A stretch of 64,000 nucleotides of DNA from CAWIMX01 sp963792785 (GTDB lineage Bacteria > Acidobacteriota > Vicinamibacteria > Vicinamibacterales > CAVVIG01), in the NCBI GenBank assembly GCA_963792785.1, contig CAWBXO010000001.1, forward strand, positions 248,001 to 312,000, written 5' to 3'. Below the pieces are notes generated by a model that worked only from the letters and a program-made list of their open reading frames with translations, was not told where the DNA came from and searched no databases. The position numbers were made by a program, and so were the translations under genes. This document shows, piece after piece, positions 16,080 to 24,279 of this stretch (the first letter of the stretch is position 1; the number at the start of each line of letters is the position of its first letter).

Positions 16080-17837
16080 ATGGTCAGAACTTTGTACCGG
16101 CGTCAGCCTGTTGGCCCGGCGCTGCTGTTCGCTCTCGCGACGACGCTCGCCGGCTGTGCCGGCGTTCGTCCCGACACGGCGCCGTCGAGGCCCGCCGATC
16201 CCGAGACGTCGGGCAGCGCCTTCGTGGCCGACGACGCCCACCTGCCGCCTCCCGCCCCGGTGGAAGACGCGATCGACATGCTGATCGTGCTCTCCGACAC
16301 GCACTTTACGGCCGGCCGCGCGGCGCTCGATCAGGGTCACCTGCTCGCCGCGAAAGACGAGTTCAACCAGGCCGTGCAGGTGCTCGTGGCGTCGCCGTAC
16401 GGCGGCCGGACGGAGCCGCGCCTGCGCGAGTACTTCGATCGCCTCGTGGATCGGATCAGCACCGTCGAGCTGCGGGCCCTCGCCGAGGGCGACGGCTTTA
16501 CCGAACAGCCGTCAGAAGCGGCGACGATCGATGAGCTGCTCGCCGTCTCGTCCACGTTCGGCGAGCCGGTGGCGCCGCCCGCGCTGCGCGACCTGGTCGA
16601 GGTCGACCTGAAGGCGACGCCGCATGACGTCGACATCCCGCTGAACGACAAGGTGCTGTCCTACCTCGAACTCTTTCAAGGGCGGCTCCACGACTTTCTC
16701 GCCGAAGGGCTGTCGCGCGGCGCCCAGTACCTGCCGATGATCCAGGACGTCTTCCGGAAGCAGGGCCTGCCGCTCGACCTGGCCTACGTGCCGCTGGTCG
16801 AGAGCGGGTTCAAGAACACCGCGCTCTCCCGCGCCCGCGCGAAGGGCATGTGGCAGTTCATGGCCGGGACGGGCGCCGAGAACGGCCTGCGAACCGACGA
16901 TTGGTACCTGGACGAGCGCGCCGATCCGGTGAAGGCGACCGAGGCGGCGGCGAAGTATCTCAGCACGCTCGGGGACCTGTTCGACGGCGACTGGCGGCTC
17001 GCGCTGGCGTCGTACAACGGCGGACCGGGGCGCGTGCAGCGGGCGATCACGCGCGCGGACACCGACGACTACTGGACGCTCTCGGCCTCGACGCGGTACC
17101 TGCCCCGCGAGACGCGGGAGTACGTACCGATGATCATGGCGGCGATCATCATCGCGCGGAACCCGGCGCCGTACGGCTTCAAGGTGGATCCGGCGCCGTC
17201 GCGGGCGTTCGAGGTGGTGACGCTCGATCGTCCCGTGGACCTGCGGCTCGTCGCCGAGTGGACGAACGCGTCGATCGACGACATCCAGGCGCTCAACCCC
17301 GAGCTGCGCCGCTGGACGACGCCGGTGCGTGATACGAGCTACGGGCTGAAGGTGCCGGCCGGGACGGCCGCCGCGGTGCGGGCCCGCCTGCTCGAGACCG
17401 CCGATCAGGACCTCGCGTCGCTCCAGTGGTACAGCGTCCGCAAGGGCGAGACGATCTCGACGATCGCGCGCAAGCTGAAGGTGAGCCGGACGGATCTGGC
17501 GGGGGCGAACTACCTGCGAACCAGCGCGCGGCTGCAGATCGGCCAGCAGTTGATCGTGCCGCAGGCGGCGACGGCGCTTCTGGCGGCGCGCGCCGCGCGG
17601 CCGGCGCCGCCGCTCTCGGCGAAGGCCAGCGCCGGACAGGCGCCCGCGCTCGATGCGCGCGCGGCGACCGGCGGCAACCGCGTGAAGACCAGCTACAAGG
17701 TCCGCCGCGGCGACACGCTCTCGTCCATCGCACGGCGCTTCGAGACGTCGGTCCAGTCCCTGCGCTCGTGGAACGCGCTCAAGGGCGACCGGATCACCGC
17801 CGGCGAGCGCCTCACCGTCTACAAGCTGGCGAACTAG
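16080..17837 (+). CDS. mltD: Membrane-bound lytic murein transglycosylase with LysM repeats (MltD-like)
   Basis: 585 residues. The lipoprotein signal is VGPALLFALATTLAGC. An alpha-helical region (about 60-190) precedes the SLT domain (about 195-350). The catalytic Glu is in YVPLVESGFKNTALSRARAK, followed by GMWQFMAGTGAENGL, YLDERADPVKATEAAAKYL and LALASYNGGPGRVQRAI. Two LysM repeats follow: WYSVRKGETISTIARKLKVS (about 440-490) and YKVRRGDTLSSIARRFETSV (about 530-585), which bind glycan chains. It cleaves peptidoglycan in the periplasm from the outer-membrane side. The gene ends with a 4-bp overlap against the convergent coiled-coil gene. Confidence 0.93.
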   Translation: MVRTLYRRQPVGPALLFALATTLAGCAGVRPDTAPSRPADPETSGSAFVADDAHLPPPAPVEDAIDMLIVLSDTHFTAGRAALDQGHLLAAKDEFNQAVQVLVASPYGGRTEPRLREYFDRLVDRISTVELRALAEGDGFTEQPSEAATIDELLAVSSTFGEPVAPPALRDLVEVDLKATPHDVDIPLNDKVLSYLELFQGRLHDFLAEGLSRGAQYLPMIQDVFRKQGLPLDLAYVPLVESGFKNTALSRARAKGMWQFMAGTGAENGLRTDDWYLDERADPVKATEAAAKYLSTLGDLFDGDWRLALASYNGGPGRVQRAITRADTDDYWTLSASTRYLPRETREYVPMIMAAIIIARNPAPYGFKVDPAPSRAFEVVTLDRPVDLRLVAEWTNASIDDIQALNPELRRWTTPVRDTSYGLKVPAGTAAAVRARLLETADQDLASLQWYSVRKGETISTIARKLKVSRTDLAGANYLRTSARLQIGQQLIVPQAATALLAARAARPAPPLSAKASAGQAPALDARAATGGNRVKTSYKVRRGDTLSSIARRFETSVQSLRSWNALKGDRITAGERLTVYKLAN

Positions 17838-20563
17838 GCGCTCTGCTGCTTCGAGTCGCCCGCGGGCACCGGCCCGGTGCGCGCCCGCAGCTGCTTGATG
17901 CCCTGCTCGATGCGCTCGGCCAGTTCCCGCTCGTGCTGGAGGTTTCGCGTGGCGCTGCGGGCCTCCTGCAGCATGAACTCGAGCTGCGCGACCTTCTCGG
18001 CCACGTGATCGACCACGGCCTTCTGCTCGCCCAGCGTCTCCAGGTTGATCCGCACGTCGTCCAGGAGGTGGACGATGGCGTTGGCCTTGGTCTGGACCTC
18101 GTCGACGAGCTTCCGGCGCGCGTCGATGGCGGCCATGCGGTCGTCGGTGTCGGCGATGCGCGAGAGCAGTTCGTCGACGTTCTTCTTGAGCGTCGCGACG
18201 TCGCCGCGGTGCTCGGTGACGTGGGCGAGGTCGGCGCGGCTGCGGGCGCTGATCTCGTGCACGGTCTCGACTTCGGCTTTGACGGCATTGACGAGCCGCT
18301 CGTGGCTCGCGATGACGGAGACGGTCTTGTCGAGCTCGTCGGCGACGGTCCTGATCTCCCCGAGGCGCGTCTCGAGGGCCGACATCTTCTTCTCGCTGAA
18401 CGCGAGCTGCGTGCGGCGCTGCTCGAGCTGCTTGAAGATCTTCTCCGCGCGCCCGAGCTGGTCCTCGACGGCCTGGACCTGACTGACGGCGTCGCGCTGG
18501 CGTCCGTGGACGCGATCGAGCTCGCCGAGAAGCTCGTCCTTGAGGCGCGCCGATGAGACGATGGCCTCGGAGAGCCCCTGCATCTGCTGCGTGCGCTCGG
18601 CGACCTCGGCCGCGACGCTCTTGCTCGCGGCGACCAGCTCCACGAAGCGGCGCTCCTGCTCGGTCACGGTCGCCTCGTCGAACTTCACGGAGCCGATTCG
18701 CTCCTGGGCGGTGGAGATCTGCGTCCGCAGGGCGTTGAGCTCGGCCACGAGCGGCACCAGGCGCGTCTGGAGCGCGTGGACGCCCTCGAGCTTGCGCTGG
18801 GCGTCGGTCATCTGGAGCGTGAGGCCGTCGAGCGCCTCCTTGACCGTGTCCAGTTCGGCTCGGCGCGCGAGCTGTGAGGCGAGCTTCTGGTCCACTTCGG
18901 CGCTCACGGCGTTGAGCCCATTCAGCCGCTCCTCGAGCTTGTCGACGACGGGCACCCGGGCGCTGACGCGCGTGATGTGCGCGTCGAGCTCGGCCACCGC
19001 CTCGTTGAGTCGGGTCGCCTTCTGCGTGCCCTCCTCGACGAGCGCCATTTTGCCGAGGATCGCCCCGAGCTTGGCCTCCAGCTCCGGCGCGCGCGTCGCG
19101 AAGCCCGAGAGCCGCTCGGCCGACGCCTCGAAGGCGACGCGGTCGGCGCCCAGCTTGTCGCGGAGCACGGCGATGTCGGCGTGCGACTTGTAGAAGTCCT
19201 GGACTTCCTTCTTGAGCGCGTCCAGATCCTGGCGGCTCTGGCGCAGCGCGTCCATCTGCCACGCGGTGCGCTTGGCGAGGTCGTCGACCTGACCGAGGCG
19301 CTCGTGGAGCGACTCGAGCGAGAGCTGCTTCTTCGTCAGCTCGTCAGACTGCGCGAACAAGGTGTCGAAGCGCTTGCCGAGGCCATCGGCCTGCTGCGCC
19401 AGCGCGGTGAGGTTCTTGTCCTTGGCCGCGATGGTGTCGATGCGGCCCTGCGCCTCGCCGATCGCGGCCTGCAGCCCGCGCAGCCGCTCCTCGAACGCCT
19501 CGAACTCCTTGCGGCGCATGCCCAGGCCCTCGACTTCCGCGCGCACGGCGTCGAGCAGCGATCGGCCTTCTTTCTCCATGCGGGCGGTCTCGCGCTGCAG
19601 CTCCGTGCTGAACTTGCTGGCCGCCTCCATCCGGTTCGTCGAGTCCTCGGAGAGCTTTTGGATGCGGCCGACGGTCTCCTCGGCCTTGGCGACGTCCTTC
19701 AGGCCTTCGTTGAGCTTCCCGAGCTGGACGTCCATCGCCCAGACCATCTCGTTCACGCGGTTGCTCTGGACGACGGCGTGCTCGACGGCCTGCTGCTGCG
19801 TCTCGAGCGCCTTGGCCTTGTGGGCGACGTGCTCGGCCAGCGCGTTCAGCGAGGCGAGCCGCTCCTCGGTGCTCTTGCTCAGCTCGTCGAGCTGCGAGAG
19901 CGGCAGCAGCTTCTTCTCGATGTCCTTCACCGACGTCATCGCCGCGGTGCTGTCCTCGCGCGCCTCGCGCGACGTCTCGCGGATGCGCGTGAAGTCCTGC
20001 GTGACCCCGGATACCGTGGCCCGAATCTGTTCGAGCTCGCCCTTCAGCGCGCCCGCCTGGTTCGATGACTGCCCCACTTCCTTCAGCGCAACCCCCAGCT
20101 CGTTCCGGAGCTCCTCGAGGGAGGCGCGTTCCTTCTTCAGCGTGTCGATGGTGGCGTTGGTCTGGAGGGCCTGCGAGGAGAGCTGCTGGACGGCTTCGCG
20201 GTGCTTGCGCAGCTCGCCGTCGGGGCCGATCGCCTTCTGGGTGGTGATCTCGGCCTGCTTGGCAGCGAGGGTCAGCTCCCCGATGCGCTTGTCGAGCGCC
20301 TCGAGCGACTTGGTGCGGTCGTCGAGGCCCGTGAGCCGGCCGGCGATCTCGTCGAGCTTGGTCGTGACGGCGGCGGCGCGGTCGCCGACCTGCTCGAGCG
20401 ACTTGGCCAGGGGCGTCAGCTTGGCGCTCCGCGAGGTGAGCGAGTTCAGCATCGCGCTGACGGCGCTGCGCTCTTCGCGCGCCGTCGCGATCAGCCGTTC
20501 GAGCTCGCTCGCCTGCTGCTGGGATTTGCCGCCGCCGGTCAGATTCTTCAGCGCGTCAAGCAT
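17834..20563 (-). CDS. Very long coiled-coil protein, function unknown
   Basis: 909 residues from ATG 20563, chosen over GTG 20569 because GGAG lies five bases before it. Essentially the whole chain is heptad-repeat coiled coil rich in Leu, Glu, Ala and Lys, with almost no Pro and no Walker motif, signal peptide or membrane helix. It therefore resembles the arms of SMC/myosin-like proteins without an ATPase head. The only non-helical parts are the N-terminal MLDALKNLTGGGKSQQQ and the C-terminal ARTGPVPAGDSKQQSA. It might be a cytoskeletal scaffold, a polarity factor or a cargo for the neighbouring microcompartment; none of these is shown. It is convergent with mltD (4-bp overlap). Confidence 0.85.
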   Translation of the reverse strand: MLDALKNLTGGGKSQQQASELERLIATAREERSAVSAMLNSLTSRSAKLTPLAKSLEQVGDRAAAVTTKLDEIAGRLTGLDDRTKSLEALDKRIGELTLAAKQAEITTQKAIGPDGELRKHREAVQQLSSQALQTNATIDTLKKERASLEELRNELGVALKEVGQSSNQAGALKGELEQIRATVSGVTQDFTRIRETSREAREDSTAAMTSVKDIEKKLLPLSQLDELSKSTEERLASLNALAEHVAHKAKALETQQQAVEHAVVQSNRVNEMVWAMDVQLGKLNEGLKDVAKAEETVGRIQKLSEDSTNRMEAASKFSTELQRETARMEKEGRSLLDAVRAEVEGLGMRRKEFEAFEERLRGLQAAIGEAQGRIDTIAAKDKNLTALAQQADGLGKRFDTLFAQSDELTKKQLSLESLHERLGQVDDLAKRTAWQMDALRQSRQDLDALKKEVQDFYKSHADIAVLRDKLGADRVAFEASAERLSGFATRAPELEAKLGAILGKMALVEEGTQKATRLNEAVAELDAHITRVSARVPVVDKLEERLNGLNAVSAEVDQKLASQLARRAELDTVKEALDGLTLQMTDAQRKLEGVHALQTRLVPLVAELNALRTQISTAQERIGSVKFDEATVTEQERRFVELVAASKSVAAEVAERTQQMQGLSEAIVSSARLKDELLGELDRVHGRQRDAVSQVQAVEDQLGRAEKIFKQLEQRRTQLAFSEKKMSALETRLGEIRTVADELDKTVSVIASHERLVNAVKAEVETVHEISARSRADLAHVTEHRGDVATLKKNVDELLSRIADTDDRMAAIDARRKLVDEVQTKANAIVHLLDDVRINLETLGEQKAVVDHVAEKVAQLEFMLQEARSATRNLQHERELAERIEQGIKQLRARTGPVPAGDSKQQSA

Positions 20564-20803
20564 GGCCACTCCGGAGGCGGCGTAACCTGCCGCCAGTCAA
20601 TCAGTTCAAGGACGGGACGCCGGGGTCGGCGCCGAGCGATCTAGTACAGAGGATATATCGGCGTCGACGCCGGGATCGTCCAGCCGTTGCCCGCCCCTGC
20701 ACGCGGCGGCATGTCAGAAACTGCCCGCCCGGCCCCCCACTCTCCCGGGTTTCCGCCCGTTTCAGGCCGCCTGCGACGGCGTCCGGCTTGCAGCCTCCCC
20801 CCG

Positions 20804-22319
20804 GTGCTCGCGTGCCTGCGTACGGCGGCGGTGTTCGGCGTGGAGGCGCAGCCGGTCCACGTGGAGGTGGACGTCTCGTTCGGGTTCCCCGCCTTCACGA
20901 TGGTCGGCCTGCCCGACGCCAGCGTCCGTGAGAGCCGCGACCGCGTCCGCAGCGCCATCCGCAACTCCGGGTTCCCGTTCCCGCCCCACCGCATCACCGT
21001 GAATCTCGCGCCCGCCGACGTGCGGAAGGCCGGCGCGTCGTTCGACGTGCCGATTGCCCTCGGCATTCTCGCCGCCCAGGGTATCGTCGAGCGCCGGCAC
21101 GTGTCGGACCTGGTCCTGCTCGGCGAGCTGTCGCTCGACGGATTCGATCCACGCGACACGCGGCGTGCTGCCGATTGCGGCCGCGGCCCGCCGCGAGGGA
21201 CTCGCGGGCGTGCTCCTGCCGTCGGCGAACGCGGGCGAAGCCGCGGTCGTGAGCGGCATCGTGGTCGTGCCGGTCGCCTCGCTCGCTGAGGCCGTGCAGG
21301 CGCTGAACGATCCCGCCGGACGGGCGGAGGCGCCGCCGGTCGCGATGCGCGCGGCCGTCGACGAACCCGCGCCGCCCGACCTCGCCGACGTTCGCGGCCA
21401 GCTCCTGGCGCGGCGGGCGCTCGAGATCGCGGCCGCCGGCGGGCACAACCTGCTGCTGGTCGGCCCGCCGGGCGCAGGCAAGACGATGATGGCGCGGCGC
21501 ATGCCGGGTCTGCTGCCCCCGCTCACCTTCGACGAGGCGATCGAGGTGTCGTCGGTGCATTCGGTGGCCGGCGTGCTGGCGCCCGGTGTCGGGCTCCTCG
21601 CCCGCCGCCCGTTCCGCGCGCCGCACCACACGATCTCGGACGTGGCGCTGATCGGGGGCGGATCGCAGCCGCGGCCGGGCGAGGTCTCACTGGCCCATCA
21701 CGGCGTGCTGTTCCTCGACGAGATGCTCGAATTCAACCGGCGCGTGCTGGAGGTGCTGCGGCAGCCGATCGAGGAGGGCCGCGTCACGATCGCGCGGGCG
21801 GCGCGGACGGCCCACTTCCCCGCGCGCTTCATGCTCGTGGGCGCGATGAATCCGTGCCCGTGTGGCTACCTCGGTGACCAGCTCCGCGCGTGCCGATGCA
21901 CGCCGCTTCAGGTGGCAAAGTACCGCGGGCGGCTGTCCGGCCCGCTGCGCGACCGGATCGACCTCGCCGTCGAAGTGCCGGCGCTGCTTCCGGAGGAGAT
22001 CGCCGGCGCCGGAGGCGGCGAAGGCTCGGCCGCGGTCCGCGCGCGCGTCGTCGCCGCGCGGGAGCGCCAGCGCGATCGCCACGCGCCGTTCGGGATCGGG
22101 CCGAACGCCGAGCTGCCCGCGTCGTTGATGTCGCGGCTGGCGAGGCCCGACGCCGCCGGCCGCCGCCTGCTGGCGAAGGCGGTCGAGCGGCTGCAGTTGA
22201 GCGCCCGCGGGTACGACCGCATGCTGAAGGTCGCGCGCACCGTTGCGGATCTGGACGGGGCCGGCGAGGTGCAGGCCGACCACGTGGCGGAGGCGTTGCA
22301 GTTTCGGGGGGAGTGGTAG
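20804..22319 (+). CDS. comM: ComM/YifB-family AAA+ ATPase (Mg-chelatase-like), frameshifted
   Basis: The first part (20804 to about 21143) reads LACLRTAAVFGVEAQPVHVE and FPAFTMVGLPDASVRESRDR, the typical ComM N-terminus. The rest continues in another frame to TAG 22317-22319: RGVLPIAAAARREGLAGVLL, Walker A LLVGPPGAGKTMMARRMPGL, Walker B GVLFLDEMLEF, and the Cys-rich MNPCPCGYLGD of Mg-chelatase-like proteins. Removing one T at 21143-21144 gives LDGSIHATRGVLPI, the family sequence, so a one-base insertion (real or a sequencing error) splits the gene. ComM relatives are branch-migration helicases in natural transformation. The stop codon is the first element of heptamer array D. Confidence 0.85.
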
Positions 22320-22363
22320 CCGTTAGCTGTTAGCTGTTAGCCGTTAGCCGTTAGCTGCTAGGA
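22316..22363. repeat. Heptamer array D (GTTAGCY), left of the four-helix-bundle gene
   Basis: About seven 7-bp units: GTAGCC (truncated), GTTAGCT, GTTAGCT, GTTAGCC, GTTAGCC, GTTAGCT, GCTAGGA. The first unit includes the comM stop codon. The last runs into the AGGAGG ribosome binding site of the next gene. The unit is the reverse complement of that in array E on the other side of the gene. Confidence 0.85.
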
Positions 22364-22369
22364 GGGAGT

Positions 22370-22747
22370 GTGCAGGATTATCACCGGCTGGAGATCTGGC
22401 GGCGGGCGATGGATCTCACGGTGCGCGTCTATCGTCTGTCGTCTCGGTTCCCGGACAGCGAGCGCTACAGTCTGGCCCAGCAGTTGCGCCGTGCGGCGAC
22501 CTCGGTGCCGCTCAACATTTCCGAGGGATGCGGCAGCGGAACCGACGGCGAGTTCGCCCATTTTCTTGGCTACGGATATCGATCGCTCAATGAGGTGGCC
22601 ACGTGCCTCGAGCTCGGCGAGCGGCTCTTCCCCGGCAAGCTGCCCGACGACGCGCAGTCCCTGCGCGACGAGTTGGTCGAGATTCAACGGATGACCTATG
22701 CGTTCATGCGCGAACTACGCCGCCATCCCAAACGCTCGCGCTACTAG
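22370..22747 (+). CDS. Four-helix-bundle protein (S23 / rRNA-intervening-sequence-protein family)
   Basis: 125 residues from GTG 22370, preceded by AGGAGG (22360-22365). The family hallmarks are present: QDYHRLEIWRRAMDLTVRVY, then YSLAQQLRRAATSVPLNISE with GCGSGTDGEFAHFLGYGYRS and a final helix LRDELVEIQRMTYAFMRELR. The family includes proteins encoded in 23S rRNA intervening sequences and is structurally related to bAvd of diversity-generating retroelements. Its members form basic pentameric barrels that are thought to bind RNA. Here there is no rRNA and no reverse transcriptase. Instead the gene is boxed by inverted heptamer arrays (22316-22363 and 22747-22880) that start at its RBS and its stop codon. 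It could be the protein of a small repeat-associated element. Confidence 0.92.
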   Translation: MQDYHRLEIWRRAMDLTVRVYRLSSRFPDSERYSLAQQLRRAATSVPLNISEGCGSGTDGEFAHFLGYGYRSLNEVATCLELGERLFPGKLPDDAQSLRDELVEIQRMTYAFMRELRRHPKRSRY

Positions 22748-22880
22748 CTAACGCCGAACGGCTAATGGCTAACGGCTAACACCTAACAGCTAACGGCTAA
22801 CGACCTAACGGCTAACAGCTAACGGCTAACAGCTAACGGCTAACACCTAACGGCTAACACCTAACGGCTAACGGTTAACC
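22747..22880. repeat. Heptamer array E (GCTAACR), right of the four-helix-bundle gene
   Basis: Nineteen 7-bp units, mostly GCTAACG, GCTAACA and CCTAACG, with a single 1-nt phase slip at 22103+700 (position 22803). The reverse complement is GTTAGC-based, so array E is the inverted counterpart of array D. It begins in the stop codon (TAG 22745-22747) of the four-helix-bundle gene and contains the stop codon (22868-22870, minus strand) and last codons of the facing hydrolase. Confidence 0.88.
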
Positions 22881-24184
22881 CCTCCCACCGCCGCGACATG
22901 CGTCGTGCCGGGATCGCCCTCGCGCAGCGGCGTGGTGAATTGCCGGCCCGCATCGCGCAGATCCGCGGATACGTCGTCGCCCGCCGGGCGGGAACCCGCC
23001 GTGACCCACGCCACCAGGTCGTCGAACGACTGCGTCATTTCCGCGTCCGAGAACTGGCAGTGCCCGGCGATGCGGTAGATGCGCTGCACGAGCAGGTCGT
23101 CGTGTCCGGCCGCGTGGACGGCGTCCTTGAGGGTGCGTTCGAGGAAGATCGGGACGAACAGATCGCCGGTGCCGTGCATCGTGATCAGCGGGCGCGCGAT
23201 CTGGCCGTCGAACGGCACGATCTCCTCGTACGGGCCGTTGGGGTTGCGGACGGCCGGGTCGGCCGTGGCGCGGCGCGCCTTCGCGTTGAGCGTGGCGGCG
23301 GTGATGCCGAGGCCGTCGCCGACGGCGTAGGCGACGCCCGTCGTGTCGACCGCGCGATTCGAGGGCGTGGTCGAGCCGGCAAGCGCGGCCCCGCTGATGT
23401 TCCCGAAGAAGCGCGATTGCAGGCCTTCCATCGCGAACGGCCGCGTGCCGCCGCTGATCTGGATCTCAACGCTCGCGAGCTGCCGGCCCCTGGCGGTGTA
23501 GTCGGGCGGGTCGCCGAGCGCGGCCTGCATCTGCGACAGCTCGTCGCGCATGCCGTCCTCGGTGAACGTGACGCCGGTGATGACCTCCGCGGCGCCGCCG
23601 ACGGCGGCGAAGTAATCGAAGAGCCCCGGGCCCGCCGGGCACATCGCGAGGCCGCCGGCGAACCGCGTCGGGTACTCCTGCATGCCGAGGAGCGTCACGT
23701 GGCCGCCCATCGAGTGGCCCGTGAGGTACGTCCGGTTCGGCGCCCGCCCGCCGTTGAATTTCGTGAACAGGTCGACGAGGGCCACGGTGTCCTCGAGGCC
23801 CTGTCCCGGCACGTAGCCGTTACAACGGTAGCTGGACGCCGCCCACGCGTAGCCGCGTTCGATCAGGTGCTCGCGGATCGGCGCGTTGCCGACGCGGAGT
23901 TCGGTGCCGCCGCGTCCGGCCGCGGCGCGGTAGCCGTGCGCGTAGAGGACGAGATCGCCGTTCCATTGTTCCGGGATCTCGACGCGGTAGATGCCGCCGT
24001 CGTACGTCCCCGAAAACGCCCTGGCGCCGGGCAGCGCGTCGAAAGCCGGGTCGGCCGCCTGCCACGCCAGATCGCCGCACGGCACCGGCGTGACCCCCGG
24101 CTTCCCCATCGTCTCGGCGGGAGCCGGCGCGAGCCACGCCGCCAGCACGAGCGCTCCGACCACGGCCGCAGCCAGTCGCTTCAT
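22868..24184 (-). CDS. Secreted alpha/beta hydrolase (prolyl-oligopeptidase/lipase-like)
   Basis: 438 residues from ATG 24184, with GGGG eight bases upstream. The Sec signal is KRLAAAVVGALVLAAWLAPA. The alpha/beta-hydrolase core has the nucleophile elbow GHSMGG (in NRTYLTGHSMGGHVTLLGM), an oxyanion-side DLVLYAHGYRAAAGRGG segment, an acid-bearing strand LITMHGTGDLFVPIFLERTL (Asp after GTG) and a late His in YRIAGHCQFSDAEM. The fold, with the catalytic Ser, Asp and His, fits an esterase or lipase acting outside the cytoplasm. The substrate is unknown. It follows the PQQ dehydrogenase gene on the same strand. The last three residues and the stop lie in heptamer array E. Confidence 0.85.
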   Translation of the reverse strand: MKRLAAAVVGALVLAAWLAPAPAETMGKPGVTPVPCGDLAWQAADPAFDALPGARAFSGTYDGGIYRVEIPEQWNGDLVLYAHGYRAAAGRGGTELRVGNAPIREHLIERGYAWAASSYRCNGYVPGQGLEDTVALVDLFTKFNGGRAPNRTYLTGHSMGGHVTLLGMQEYPTRFAGGLAMCPAGPGLFDYFAAVGGAAEVITGVTFTEDGMRDELSQMQAALGDPPDYTARGRQLASVEIQISGGTRPFAMEGLQSRFFGNISGAALAGSTTPSNRAVDTTGVAYAVGDGLGITAATLNAKARRATADPAVRNPNGPYEEIVPFDGQIARPLITMHGTGDLFVPIFLERTLKDAVHAAGHDDLLVQRIYRIAGHCQFSDAEMTQSFDDLVAWVTAGSRPAGDDVSADLRDAGRQFTTPLREGDPGTTHVAAVGGVNR

Positions 24185-24212
24185 CGCAATCCCCACAGGT
24201 CAGGAGAATTGC

Positions 24213-24268
24213 CCGATTACAAATTACCGGTTACCCAATTACCAAATACGGTTACCCAATTACCAAAT
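24213..24268. repeat. Octamer array G (TTACCNAA)
   Basis: Degenerate 8-bp units (GATTACAA, ATTACCGG, TTACCCAA, TTACCAAA) followed by a duplication. The 19-bp GGTTACCCAATTACCAAAT occurs at 24229-24247 and again at 24250-24268. The array fills the spacer between the PQQ dehydrogenase stop (24280-24282) and the hydrolase start. The AATTACCA unit is shared with array A. Confidence 0.75.
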
Positions 24269-24279
24269 GTAGAGATCAC

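Noticed and set aside
22370..22747. Diversity-generating retroelement (Avd) or rRNA intervening sequence
   Set aside because: No reverse transcriptase, template/variable repeat or rRNA gene is present in the window.
22747..22880. CRISPR array
   Set aside because: The 7-bp units are contiguous with no spacers and no cas genes.
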